64,000 nucleotides of DNA from Nocardioides nitrophenolicus (GTDB lineage: Bacteria > Actinomycetota > Actinomycetes > Propionibacteriales > Nocardioidaceae), in the NCBI RefSeq assembly GCF_016907515.1, contig NZ_JAFBBY010000001.1:3286001-3350000 (forward strand), written 5' to 3'. A model generated the notes under the pieces. It was not told where the DNA came from. It saw only the letters and a list, made by a program, of their open reading frames with translations, and did not search any database. The number at the start of each line of letters is the position of its first letter. The stretch's first letter is position 1. Both the position numbers and the translations under genes were made by a program. Positions 1 through 8,517 of this stretch are shown piece after piece.

Positions 1-788
1 CCGCCGCCTTCACCGTCCCCGAGGACACCGCCCACCGCGAGGTGCTGCTCATCGTCGCGTTCACCGTCGTGGCCGGCACCCTGCTCGGTCAGGGGCTGAC
101 CCTGCCGCTCCTCGCGCGCCGGCTGCGGGTGCCCGCACCCGACCCGCACGACGACGCCCTGGCCCGCGCCACCCTGCTCCAGCAGGCGGCCAAGGCCGGC
201 ATCCACCGCCTCGACGAGCTGGCCGCCGACTGCGACGACCCGCACCAGGTCCGGGCGCTCATCATCCAGCGCATCGAGCAGCGCAACTTCGCCGCCTGGG
301 AGCGGCTCGGGACGACCGAGGGCGAGGAGAGCCCCAGCGACCTGTACTCCCGCTGGCGCGGCGACATGATCGAGGCCGAGCGTCGCCGGGTGCTGGAGAT
401 CCGGTCCACCGGGTCGGTGCCGTCGGAGATCGTCAGCGAGGTGCTGGCCATGCTCGACGTCGAGGAGTCGATGCTCGACGCGGCCGAGGCGGACCGCGCC
501 GAGCTGCGCAACAGCACCCGCATCCAGCGCAACGACGGCTGCGAGCACCTCGCGAGCACGCCGCTCCTCGACCCGCCCGACGAGCTGGTCTGCGCACGCT
601 GTCTCGCCGAGGGCACCCGCTGGGTGGCCCTGCGGATGTGCCTGACCTGCGGCGAGGTCGGCTGCTGCGACTCCTCCCCGAGCCGCCACGCCACCGCCCA
701 CTTCCGCGAGACCCAGCATCCGGTGATGCGCTCGGTCGAGCCCGACGAGGACTGGCGCTGGTGCTACGTCCACCACCAGACCGGCTGA
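1..788 (+). CDS. Na+/H+ antiporter (CPA1 type) with C-terminal UBP zinc finger, 5' truncated by window
   Basis: The reading frame is open from base 3, so this is the C-terminal part of a longer protein. The first ~35 visible residues are the last hydrophobic segment of a cation/proton antiporter of the CPA1 family. They are followed by a cytoplasmic helical tail of about 120 residues typical of bacterial NhaP-like exchangers. The last ~75 residues (bases ~541-780) carry the Cys/His pattern of a UBP-type zinc finger: CEH, CARC, CLTC, GCC and several later His. Antiporters with this appended zinc finger occur in actinobacteria; the role of the finger is unknown. The protein should exchange Na+ for H+ across the membrane. 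The next gene starts 4 nt after the stop. Confidence 0.8.
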   Translation, partial: AAFTVPEDTAHREVLLIVAFTVVAGTLLGQGLTLPLLARRLRVPAPDPHDDALARATLLQQAAKAGIHRLDELAADCDDPHQVRALIIQRIEQRNFAAWERLGTTEGEESPSDLYSRWRGDMIEAERRRVLEIRSTGSVPSEIVSEVLAMLDVEESMLDAAEADRAELRNSTRIQRNDGCEHLASTPLLDPPDELVCARCLAEGTRWVALRMCLTCGEVGCCDSSPSRHATAHFRETQHPVMRSVEPDEDWRWCYVHHQTG

Positions 789-792
789 CGAG

Positions 793-2349
793 ATGGACGA
801 CGACGCGGCGGCCAGCCGGGTTCTCGCGGTGATGGACGGTCTCGCCGCCGACCGGCTGGTCGAGTCGGGCCCGCCGGACAGGTCGCCGGGTGCATCGGCT
901 GTTGCGGCCTACGGCCTTCTCTTCGCTGCGCGGTTCGACGAGGCGCTCGCCAGGGTGGCGATGTCGGAGGGCCACTCGCCCTACCAGCGCGCCGTGCGGC
1001 GCCAGGTCGAAGCGCTCTGTTCCGCCACGATCAGCGACTCCCTCGACACGCACGGCGCCGATCCGGCGACCTTGGGCGGGGCAATGGCGGTGTTTCACAC
1101 CTGCGAGGCCGCGCACGTCGTGGGAGCTCTGCGCGAGTGCGAGCGGCTCGCGTCGGAGGCCCTCCAGTTGGGCGTCCGTGATCGACGGGTGCGGACGTGG
1201 TTGAGGCTGGCACTCGTCCGTGGGCTGCTGTTCCAGGGGGAGATCGCCCGGGCGACCGACGAGCTGGACCTCGCCGCGGCGGACGCGACGACTCCGGTCG
1301 CTGAGCAGGCGGTGCGCTGTCTGCGTGCTCTCGTCGCGGGCCTTCGCGGCGACACCGAGGCCGTGGTCTCGGTGGCCGAGCAGATGCGCGCGCTGATCGT
1401 CGCCCCCGCCACGTACGCCGACAGTGGGCTCGCGCTCGTGGGCGCCTTCGGTCTGGCGTCGTGTGGGTACCCGGCCGCTGCTGCGGAGCTCCTGCGGTAC
1501 GGCAGCGGCGGTGCCGGCCTACCGCTCCTGCCGCCTGCACTGCGCGCCTACGGCTACGACCTGCTCGTCGAGGCAGCGATCGCCGGGGGGAACCTGGAGC
1601 TCGCGGAGTGGATTCTCGCGGACTTCGACCGCCTCGCCCTCGGGGACAACGCTCAGATGATCGCCGCCAGAGAGGCCGCGCACGCTCGGCACCGGGTCGC
1701 CTGTGGCGAGGTCGAGGCAGGCCTGCGGCGTGCTTCGGCGGCAGCCGGTCGGGCGGCGGGCGTGAGCAGTCATCTGATAGGTGTCCGGGCCGTGCTGGCG
1801 GCGGCGCAGGCCGGGACGAACGGAGTCGGGGCGATCGCCGAGGCGGACGTCGCCCGGCTGATGGTCGACGTGGCGGGGGACGACCTGCGCGACTGGCTGG
1901 TCCGCGCGCTCGCCCGATCGGGGCGGCGACCACGACCTCTTCCCGGTGTCGGCTGGGACCGGCTCACTCCCACCCAGACCGTGGTCGCGCGGCTGGCCGC
2001 GCGCGGCTTGCGCAACCAGGAGATCGCCGAGCTGTTGGTGGTCTCCCCCCGCACCGTCGAGGTACATGTCGCGGCGGTTCTCGACGTGCTCGGCGTGACG
2101 AGCCGGGTCGGCATCGTCGGTGCCGCTCGTCCGGCTGCCGTCCTCGACCAGACCGTGCTGGACCGGCTGACGCCGCGTCAGAGGCAGGTGGCAGCGGCGC
2201 TGACCGCCGGTCGCTCGAACGCCGAGATCGCGCTGGAGCTGAGCCTGGGCGTCAAGACCGTCGAGAAGCATGTGTCGGCGGTCCTGCGTTCCCTCCGGGT
2301 CAGCTCGCGAGCCGCCGCCGCGGCCCGCCTGCTCGGCGTCGACGAGTAG
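793..2349 (+). CDS. LuxR-family regulator with two tandem C-terminal HTH domains
   Basis: 518 residues. Residues ~1-380 are Ala/Leu/Glu-rich and look like a helical TPR-type sensor region; no Walker A motif is visible, so it is not a full MalT/LAL protein. Two consecutive LuxR-type helix-turn-helix domains follow. The first is at ~388-445 (LTPTQ...ARLAARGLRNQEIAELL...SPRTVEVHV) and the second at ~456-515 (LTPRQRQVAAALTAGRSNAEIALELSLGVKTVEKHVSAVLRSL, given here in parts). LuxR proteins normally carry one such domain. The ATG lies 4 nt after the antiporter stop, so co-transcription is likely. The target genes cannot be told from sequence. Confidence 0.8.
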   Translation: MDDDAAASRVLAVMDGLAADRLVESGPPDRSPGASAVAAYGLLFAARFDEALARVAMSEGHSPYQRAVRRQVEALCSATISDSLDTHGADPATLGGAMAVFHTCEAAHVVGALRECERLASEALQLGVRDRRVRTWLRLALVRGLLFQGEIARATDELDLAAADATTPVAEQAVRCLRALVAGLRGDTEAVVSVAEQMRALIVAPATYADSGLALVGAFGLASCGYPAAAAELLRYGSGGAGLPLLPPALRAYGYDLLVEAAIAGGNLELAEWILADFDRLALGDNAQMIAAREAAHARHRVACGEVEAGLRRASAAAGRAAGVSSHLIGVRAVLAAAQAGTNGVGAIAEADVARLMVDVAGDDLRDWLVRALARSGRRPRPLPGVGWDRLTPTQTVVARLAARGLRNQEIAELLVVSPRTVEVHVAAVLDVLGVTSRVGIVGAARPAAVLDQTVLDRLTPRQRQVAAALTAGRSNAEIALELSLGVKTVEKHVSAVLRSLRVSSRAAAAARLLGVDE

Positions 2350-2467
2350 GGAGACCACGTAGCTGACGTAGGGCAAGCACTGGTTCGGGCCTGATCGCGC
2401 CCCGGAGTCGCCCATCTGCCGCCACTCTTGCGTCCGAACCGATGGACGACGCAGATGAGGGGCAGCG

Positions 2468-3133
2468 ATGAGAGCATGGCGGAGCAGGGTGCGGTGGAGC
2501 GCTGTCGTGCCGTGGGCCGTGGTGGTGCTGGTGGCGAGCGCCGGCTCCGCGAGCGCCGCCGCGATGATCACCGGCAAGCAGATCCGGAACAACACGGTCA
2601 CCTCGGCGGACATCAAGAACGGCTCGCTCACCGGTGCCGACATCAAGGACGGTTCCGTTCACGGAGCCGACGTGCTGGACGGTTCGCTGAGCTGGGCGGA
2701 CCTGCCGGCCGGTTCTCGTGAGGCGTTGGTGGACACCTCGCCGTGGGAGAGGATTCCCTCCGGCACGACGGTCGTGGGCACCTGGTACACGAGCTATCTC
2801 ACCGGTCCGGTCGCCGGTGGCCACGTGCAGTCGTTCCAGCTGCCCGCACTGCCCAGCGCCCCGTTGGTCGGGAACGACGCAGTCAACATGCAGAACGTGA
2901 TGCCCGTCGACGCCGATCCGGCGTGTAGCGGCTCGTTCGCCGGACCGACCGCTCCCGCGGGCAAGGTCTGTCTCTATGTCTATGGCACCTCGAATGTGGC
3001 CGGGTTCAACGGCAAGGCCTTCGAAGCCGATGTCACGTTCAACAACGCGGGAACCTTCGTGCTCGGCTGGACGGACCTCGCCGCAAGCACTCAGTCGCTG
3101 TTCGCTCTCGCCTGGGCATACACCGCGCCATGA
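2468..3133 (+). CDS. Secreted protein with short ADIK/NGS-type tandem repeats
   Basis: 221 residues. An arginine-containing N-terminus is followed by a hydrophobic stretch and an AGSASAAA-type signal peptidase site near residue 30. Immediately after it are about four ~10-residue repeats of the form (S/G)ADI(K)(N/D)GS(L/V) (residues ~40-75), a motif common in exported actinobacterial proteins of unknown function. The remainder is a beta-rich domain with two Cys (residues ~153 and ~167) that could form a disulfide. A GAGGGGC ribosome-binding site precedes the ATG. The stop overlaps the start of the next gene (ATGA), so the two are translationally coupled. Function not recognised. Confidence 0.7.
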   Translation: MRAWRSRVRWSAVVPWAVVVLVASAGSASAAAMITGKQIRNNTVTSADIKNGSLTGADIKDGSVHGADVLDGSLSWADLPAGSREALVDTSPWERIPSGTTVVGTWYTSYLTGPVAGGHVQSFQLPALPSAPLVGNDAVNMQNVMPVDADPACSGSFAGPTAPAGKVCLYVYGTSNVAGFNGKAFEADVTFNNAGTFVLGWTDLAASTQSLFALAWAYTAP

Positions 3134-3651
3134 GGATGATCGGCGCGCTAGTTGCCGCCGGCCTTCTGATGCTGGCCACCGCCTGCGGTGCGGATACGCC
3201 ACCGCCCGGTCGTCCGGATGCCGAGCCGGCGGACGCATCACCCTCGGCGTCGAACGTCGCGTCGGACCCAGCGCCTTCGGGCCGACCGATGCCCTCAGAC
3301 GTCTGTGCGCTCCTGCGGGAGGAGAACGTGACCGCCGCCATCGGCCCTGCTGAGGTGGACCCGGTCGCGACCTTCGGCGCGGTCGATGACTCGACCGGAG
3401 GGCAGTGCGTGTGGGCCGGGGCGAGTGGCAGTCAGCTCGAGCTGGCGGTCTGGTCCCCGGATGGAGCCAATCCACCACCGCCCGAGGCGCCGGCACCAGG
3501 TAGCGGCGCCGTCGTCGATGTCGAGAACGGACGGTACGCGGCGACGGCCACGCATGTGTTCCTGCTCAGGGTCATTGGTGTCGGCGCGGGAGACCAGGTG
3601 CTCGTCGAGAGGGTACGAGCTCTCGCGCCGGTGGTCGCCTCCGGGCTGTGA
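3130..3651 (+). CDS. Putative lipoprotein, DUF3558-like
   Basis: 173 residues. The N-terminus is a lipoprotein signal peptide with a lipobox ending in LATAC, so Cys19 is the predicted lipidated residue. A Pro/Ala/Ser-rich linker follows (residues 20-55). The folded part begins with CALLREENV and has a second Cys in the GQCVWAG segment, resembling the DUF3558-type lipoproteins of actinobacteria, where these two Cys are usually paired. It overlaps the preceding secreted protein by 4 nt and probably acts with it at the cell surface. It ends 11 nt from the convergent ELWxxDGT gene. The family assignment is by resemblance only. Confidence 0.65.
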   Translation: MRMIGALVAAGLLMLATACGADTPPPGRPDAEPADASPSASNVASDPAPSGRPMPSDVCALLREENVTAAIGPAEVDPVATFGAVDDSTGGQCVWAGASGSQLELAVWSPDGANPPPPEAPAPGSGAVVDVENGRYAATATHVFLLRVIGVGAGDQVLVERVRALAPVVASGL

Positions 3652-3662
3652 GCCGGTGAGCG

Positions 3663-5282
3663 TCAGCCGCAGGCGGCCGCCTGCGCGGCGGCTGCGGCGG
3701 CAGCGGCCTTCTTTGCCTTCCTCAGCTTCCTCTTCGCGGCCTTGACCGCCGCCGCGCGGTGCGCCTTCTTGGCCTTGGCCAGCCGCTTCTTGGCCTTGGC
3801 CACCTCGGCCTGGGCGGTGGTGGCGGCCGCGGTGGCGGGGGCGCACGCCGAGGGGGTCGGCGCACCTGACGGCGGAGTGGTGGGGGTGCCCGGGGTGCCC
3901 GGCGTGGTGGGCACATCGGCCAGGGACAGCGACCAGAGCTCCCGGCCGTGGCTGCCGTCGTCGGCGGTGAAGTACAGCCGGGTCGGCGTGCGCCCCAGGA
4001 CATGGGCCTGGGAGCTGTTGGGGTACTCCCGGCCGTAGCGGGGAGAGGTGCCGGGGTAGATGTCCTGGACCAGTGCCGTGCCGGCCGAGGTGCCGTCGCT
4101 GCGCCACAGCTCGTAGCCGTGGTCGTCGTCGTGGCCCGAGAAGTACAGGGCGTGCTCGGTGGCGATCAGGTCGCCGTACTCGTCGGCGATGTCGTCGACG
4201 GTGTCCGCGTCGGTCACCCGAATCGTGCCCTGCGCGGTGCCGTCGGAGGTCCACAGGGAGCCGAAGGCTTCGAAGTACAGGGCCTGGCCGAACGCGGTCA
4301 GGTTGTTCGGCCGGGTCTTGTTGGGCCCGTACATCGGGTCGCTGCCCGGCGCGAGGTCGACGACCATCCGGGTACCGGCGGGGGTGCCGTCGCTGCGCCA
4401 GAGCTCTTCACCGTTGGTGTCGTAGCCGCTGAAGAACAGGGTGTCGCCCACGGCGGCCAGCCGCCGGGCGTGGAAGAAGTCCTCCGGGGGATGGTCGACG
4501 ACCGGTCGGGTCCCCGCGGCGGTGCCGTCAGTCGCCCACAGCTCGGTCTGGTCGCCGTCGTCGGCGGCGAAGTAGAGCCGGTCGCCGAGCGCGGTGAAGC
4601 TGAACGGCGACGAGCTCTCCGGGTGGGTCGTGCCCTCGTAGGTCTCGGTCCGCGTATTCAGGTCCTTGAGCAGCGCGGTCCCGGCGGGCGTGCCGTCGCT
4701 GGACCACAGCTCGCTACCGTGTGCCTCGTCGTAGCCCTCGAAGTAGAGGCGGCCGCGCCAGGCATACATCTCCCCAACGCCGGCATCCGGGACGACGAGC
4801 GTGGTGCCCGCGGCGGTCCCGTCGGTCCGCCACAGCCCGTCCTCGGTGCCGGGTGCCGACCGGGCGGAGAAGTAGACGACGTCGCCGAAGGTGACGAACG
4901 CGCCGGGCCAGGATCCGTCGGCCCCGGGAGCGAGGTCCTTCACCATCCGGGTGCCCGCGGCCGTGCCGTCGGTGCGCCACAGCTCGCGACCGTGCACGCC
5001 GTCGTCGGCGGCGAAGAGGAGTATCTCCCCCAGGGCGGCGGAGGCGCTCATGTCCCAGTCCTCGAAGGAGTCCCCCGCACCGGGCGCGATGTCCGCGACC
5101 AGCACCGGATCGCCGTCGGCCGCGGTGGCCGGCGGGAGGACCAGCCCACCCCAGGCGAGGGCGGCCACCGTCGCCGCGGCGCCGGACCGGGCCGCCGCCT
5201 TGCGCAGGCGTCGGCGCCGGGCCTTCGCGATCGCTCGCCGTTCCCGGCTCCGGTCCTGTGCCGCACGCTGTCCCTTGCTCAC
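3663..5282 (-). CDS. ELWxxDGT-repeat secreted protein 1
   Basis: 539 residues, GTG start. An Arg/Lys-rich N-terminus (residues 1-30) precedes a hydrophobic signal segment ending near PATAADG. The body consists of about seven repeats of ~50 residues, each with the (E)LW-x-x-DGT-x-x-GT signature, of the ELWxxDGT repeat family, probably forming a beta-propeller-like surface domain. The last ~60 residues are a distinct module: a Cys in SACAPAT, two Lys/Ala-rich amphipathic helices, and a C-terminal AQAAACG with Cys at the second-last position. The same module closes the genes at 6413-8434 and 8518-9984. A TACGCT box 7 nt before the GTG suggests a leaderless mRNA. Function unknown; extracellular location inferred. 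Confidence 0.8.
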   Translation of the reverse strand: MSKGQRAAQDRSRERRAIAKARRRRLRKAAARSGAAATVAALAWGGLVLPPATAADGDPVLVADIAPGAGDSFEDWDMSASAALGEILLFAADDGVHGRELWRTDGTAAGTRMVKDLAPGADGSWPGAFVTFGDVVYFSARSAPGTEDGLWRTDGTAAGTTLVVPDAGVGEMYAWRGRLYFEGYDEAHGSELWSSDGTPAGTALLKDLNTRTETYEGTTHPESSSPFSFTALGDRLYFAADDGDQTELWATDGTAAGTRPVVDHPPEDFFHARRLAAVGDTLFFSGYDTNGEELWRSDGTPAGTRMVVDLAPGSDPMYGPNKTRPNNLTAFGQALYFEAFGSLWTSDGTAQGTIRVTDADTVDDIADEYGDLIATEHALYFSGHDDDHGYELWRSDGTSAGTALVQDIYPGTSPRYGREYPNSSQAHVLGRTPTRLYFTADDGSHGRELWSLSLADVPTTPGTPGTPTTPPSGAPTPSACAPATAAATTAQAEVAKAKKRLAKAKKAHRAAAVKAAKRKLRKAKKAAAAAAAAQAAACG

Positions 5283-5289
5283 GGGCGTG

Positions 5290-5339
5290 AGCGTAGGAAG
5301 GCCGCCGCCGTCGCCCCAGTCGTCCGATCGGTCGACAGC
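5290..5339 (-). promoter_or_regulatory. Leaderless promoter and conserved upstream element of ELWxxDGT gene 1
   Basis: On the minus strand the -10 box TACGCT occupies 5295-5290, 7 nt before the GTG at 5282. A 21-bp element at 5319-5339 (plus-strand reading begins GTCGTCCGATC and ends CGACAGC) matches 19 of 21 bases with the element at 8482-8502 upstream of ELWxxDGT gene 2. The gap from -10 to element is 23 nt here and 34 nt there, a difference of 11 bp, about one helical turn. This pattern suggests an activator site. Confidence 0.5.
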
Positions 5340-5346
5340 GCGCGCG

Positions 5347-6408
5347 TCACGAGGCCAGCCAGACCTCCTGGCCGTCCGGCCCGCTGAGCGCCGGGCTGCG
5401 GACGCCGGGCAGCACCTGCACGTCGAAGATCTCCTCGACCGCCGAGGTGAACTGCAGGGTCGCCACGGTCGTGCCGGTCGCGAGGTCGACGACCCCGATG
5501 CCGCACCTGAGCCGGTCGTGGTGCGCGGCGAGCGGCACCTCCCCGAACACGGCCGTCTCGCGGATCCGCGACAGGCCGACGAAGGCGAGTCCCGCGTGCA
5601 GGGCCAGCCCGCGCGTGTAGCCGGGCAGCGCCGCGACGGTCTCGCGGGCGCCGGAGGCGAGGTCGACGCGCTGGAGCTGGCCCAGGCCCGAGTTCAGCAC
5701 GTGGAGCCGGCCGTCGTACCAGCGCGGGGAGTGGGGCATCACCAGGCCGGACGTGATCACCTCCCCGCTCGGTACGTCGAGGACGACCCCGCTGCTCTTC
5801 GGCAGCCGCCGCCAGCCGTGGGCCTCGTCGGTGGCCGCCATCAGGGTCACCGCCGAGGCGCGGCCGTCGCGCACGGCGACGCCGTTGAGGTGGCAGCGGT
5901 CCTCGGCGGCGGGCCGGGTGATGAAGGGCGGTCGCCACAAGGGCCGGAAGTTGGCAAGGTCGTCGATCTCGGCGAGACAGGAGAAGGCGGTGTTGACCAC
6001 GATCTGTCGCGGCTCGCGTCCCGGCGGGTGCAGCCAGACGAGCTCGTGGGCCTGGATGTCGCCGGTGAAGGTCGACGTACGTGGCAGGTAGCAGGTGTCG
6101 TGGGTGCCGGCCGGCGGCAGCTCGGGCGCGATGCCGGGTGCGCTCCCCAGCAGCCAGACCTGGTCGCGGCTCGCCACCCGCAGCCCCGCGCCGTCGGGGT
6201 CGACCGCCACGCCCATCGGCCGGGGGAGGGCGCGGAAGGAGACGGTGAGGCGCCCGTCGGCCGCGCCGATCGCGGCGAGCTGGCCGGCCTGGTAGGTGCT
6301 GACCAGCAGCGAGCACCCGGCATTGGTCAGGACGTCGGGCAACCCGTCACTGTGGGTCCAGGAGACCCGGGACGGCTCCGCATCCGAGCCCGGAGGAGCG
6401 TCGGCCAC
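5347..6408 (-). CDS. TIGR03032/DUF4915-type protein
   Basis: 353 residues, GTG start 4 nt after the stop of the upstream ELWxxDGT gene (6413-8434), so both are probably on one transcript. No signal peptide is evident, in contrast to its neighbours. The sequence has recurring beta-strand segments (LLVSTYQAGQL near the start, RPMGVAVDPDG, then SPRWYDGRLHVLNSGLGQL) that match the TIGR03032 family, predicted to form a propeller-like fold and sometimes linked to tetratricopeptide or glycan-modifying proteins. The biochemical role is unknown. Its position inside a cluster of repeat-propeller surface proteins is suggestive of a shared process. Confidence 0.7.
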   Translation of the reverse strand: MADAPPGSDAEPSRVSWTHSDGLPDVLTNAGCSLLVSTYQAGQLAAIGAADGRLTVSFRALPRPMGVAVDPDGAGLRVASRDQVWLLGSAPGIAPELPPAGTHDTCYLPRTSTFTGDIQAHELVWLHPPGREPRQIVVNTAFSCLAEIDDLANFRPLWRPPFITRPAAEDRCHLNGVAVRDGRASAVTLMAATDEAHGWRRLPKSSGVVLDVPSGEVITSGLVMPHSPRWYDGRLHVLNSGLGQLQRVDLASGARETVAALPGYTRGLALHAGLAFVGLSRIRETAVFGEVPLAAHHDRLRCGIGVVDLATGTTVATLQFTSAVEEIFDVQVLPGVRSPALSGPDGQEVWLAS

Positions 6409-6412
6409 CGGC

Positions 6413-8434
6413 TCAGCCGCAGGCGGCGGCCTGGGCGGCCTTCGCCGGCGCGGCGGCGGCCTTCGCCTTCTTCAGCTTCTTCCGGGCCTTCTTGATCTTT
6501 GGCGCCGAGTGCGACCTCTTCGCCCTCGTCAGCCGCTTCTTGGCCTTGGTCACATCAGCGGCGGCGTCCGCTGCGGCGCTCGTGGCGGGAGCGCAGGCCG
6601 GGGCGGGAGTCGGGCTGGTCGGGCCGGCGGGAGGCGTCGGCACGGCGACGGTGAAGGTCCGCGCGGCGGGGGTGGGGTCGATGTTGCCGGAGGCATCGAC
6701 CGCGCGCACCTCGAAGGTGTGGGTGGTGCTGCCGAGCCCGGTGGCGGTGTGCGGCGAGGTGCAGGCAGCGAACAGCTGGTCGTCGATCCGGCACTGGAAG
6801 CGGGTGGTGTCGTCGCCGACGGCGGTGAACGCGAAGCTGACGCTGCTCGAGGTGCTCACCGAGCCCGCGGCCGGCCCCGCGGCGATGGCCGTGTCGGGCG
6901 GCGTCACGTCGCCCGGGGAGTCGGCGGTGCTGCCGAGGCGCCACAGCTCGCGGCCGCGCTGCCCGTCGTCGCCTCCGAAGTAGAGGTGACCGTCGTAGAC
7001 GGACGCAGCGACGCTCTCCTCCCAGCCGCCCGATCCGCCCGCGACTCCCGCGCTCCCCGGGTTCAGCTCGGCGACCAGCACCGTCCCGGCGGCCGTGCCG
7101 TCGGAGCGCCAGATCTCCCGGCCGCGGCTGCCGTCGTCGGCGGTGAGGTACAGCTCGGTGCCGAGCACGGCGAGGATCTCGGGCCCGTTGCTCCACGCGC
7201 CCGCCTCGTTGGGGTGGATGTCCTTGACCATGGCCGTACCGGCCTCGGTGCCGTCGCTGCGCCACAGCTCCCGGCCATGGGTCACGTCATCGGCGACGAA
7301 GTAGAGGACGTCCCCCATCACCCGGAACTGGCTGATGAACTTGCCGTCGGTGTCCTCCTCGTCGTCGGGGTCTCCCGCGTAGAGGTCCTTGACCCGCACC
7401 GTCCCCGGTGCGGTCCCATCGGTCTTCCACAGTTCGTTGCCGCCGTCCGGACCGTGGCCGGCGAAGAAGACGGTGTCGCCGAGGACTTTCGCGAAGGAGG
7501 CGCCGCCGTAGTCACGGGTCGCGGGCGCGGGCCCGACGTCGTCGACGGTCGTGCCGTCCGTCGTCCACAGCTCGGAGCCGGTGAACGCATAGAGGGTGTC
7601 ACCGACCGGAACGAGGTAGGGGTCGTCGGCGTAGTACGAGCCTCCGGGAAGCCCCGAGGGGACGGTGCCGGCCGCAGTGCCGTCGGACCGCCAGACCTCG
7701 CGCCGGCCGTCCGCGCGGTCGCTGATGTAGTAGACGTAGCCGCCGGCAGCACGGACCTGTCCGACCCCGGCCCAGGACTCGGTCGCGGGATTGACGTCCT
7801 TGACCAGGACGGTGCCGGACTCGGTCCCGTCGGTGCGCCACAGCTCCTCGCCATGGCCGCCGTCATCGGCTGTGAAATAGAGGGCCCCGCCCATCGGGGT
7901 GAACGAGCGAGGGTAGGACCCCGCGGGTCGGGTGCCGTCCTCGTCGGACGTGGTGCCGGCGCTGATGTCCTTGACCAGCACGGTCCCGGCCGCCGTCCCG
8001 TCGCTCGTCCACAGCTCGCGCCCGTGGCTGCCGTCGTCCGCCGAGAAGTAGAGCGCCCCGCCGAACACGGCGAGGTTCGTGGGCCACGACGAGATCGGGC
8101 AGGCGTAGCTGCGGTCCTCGTCGGTGCACGTCGTCGACCCGGGGGCGATGTCCTTGACCAGGGTGGTCCCGGCGCTCGTGCCGTCCGATCTCCAGAGCTC
8201 GGTGCCGGCGACATCGTCGAAAGCGGCGAAGTACATGCTGCCGTCGAAGGTCACGAACTCGTCAGGCCAGGAGCCGTCGGGGCCGGGCGCGATGTCCTTG
8301 ACCAGCTGTGGAACCAGGTCGTCGTCAGCCGCGCCCGCGGCGTACGGGCAGGTCAGTGCGGCCGCCGCCACGCTTGCGGCGACACCGATCCGGCTGAGTG
8401 CTCTGCGGGTACGTCGGCGCGCGGCTGGACTCAT
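6413..8434 (-). CDS. ELWxxDGT-repeat secreted protein 2 with Ig-like domain
   Basis: 673 residues. The ATG at 8434 was chosen because the longer open frame upstream reads out-of-frame through the neighbouring gene, and because a TAGCAT -10 box lies 7 nt before this ATG. The signal peptide has an RRRTRR cluster, a hydrophobic core and an AAGAA-type cleavage site. About eight ELWxxDGT repeats follow. A Ser/Thr-rich Ig-like domain (residues ~505-600, with CRIDDQLFAAC and VDASGN) is unique to this paralogue. The C-terminal ~60 residues are the shared module: CAPAT, Lys/Ala helices, and AQAAACG at the end. Function unknown; predicted extracellular. Confidence 0.8.
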   Translation of the reverse strand: MSPAARRRTRRALSRIGVAASVAAAALTCPYAAGAADDDLVPQLVKDIAPGPDGSWPDEFVTFDGSMYFAAFDDVAGTELWRSDGTSAGTTLVKDIAPGSTTCTDEDRSYACPISSWPTNLAVFGGALYFSADDGSHGRELWTSDGTAAGTVLVKDISAGTTSDEDGTRPAGSYPRSFTPMGGALYFTADDGGHGEELWRTDGTESGTVLVKDVNPATESWAGVGQVRAAGGYVYYISDRADGRREVWRSDGTAAGTVPSGLPGGSYYADDPYLVPVGDTLYAFTGSELWTTDGTTVDDVGPAPATRDYGGASFAKVLGDTVFFAGHGPDGGNELWKTDGTAPGTVRVKDLYAGDPDDEEDTDGKFISQFRVMGDVLYFVADDVTHGRELWRSDGTEAGTAMVKDIHPNEAGAWSNGPEILAVLGTELYLTADDGSRGREIWRSDGTAAGTVLVAELNPGSAGVAGGSGGWEESVAASVYDGHLYFGGDDGQRGRELWRLGSTADSPGDVTPPDTAIAAGPAAGSVSTSSSVSFAFTAVGDDTTRFQCRIDDQLFAACTSPHTATGLGSTTHTFEVRAVDASGNIDPTPAARTFTVAVPTPPAGPTSPTPAPACAPATSAAADAAADVTKAKKRLTRAKRSHSAPKIKKARKKLKKAKAAAAPAKAAQAAACG

Positions 8435-8441
8435 GGCCGCG

Positions 8442-8502
8442 ATGCTAGGAAGCGTCGTGCCTGACCGGCAGGGGCCGCGGTGTCGTCCGATCCGCCGACA
8501 GC
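8442..8502 (-). promoter_or_regulatory. Leaderless promoter and conserved upstream element of ELWxxDGT gene 2
   Basis: The -10 box TAGCAT (8447-8442, minus strand) sits 7 nt from the ATG at 8434. The 21-bp element at 8482-8502 differs from that at 5319-5339 only at its 12th and 14th positions. Both elements lie further upstream than a -35 box would, consistent with an activator binding site. Confidence 0.5.
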
Positions 8503-8517
8503 AGCTCACGCGCTCGC

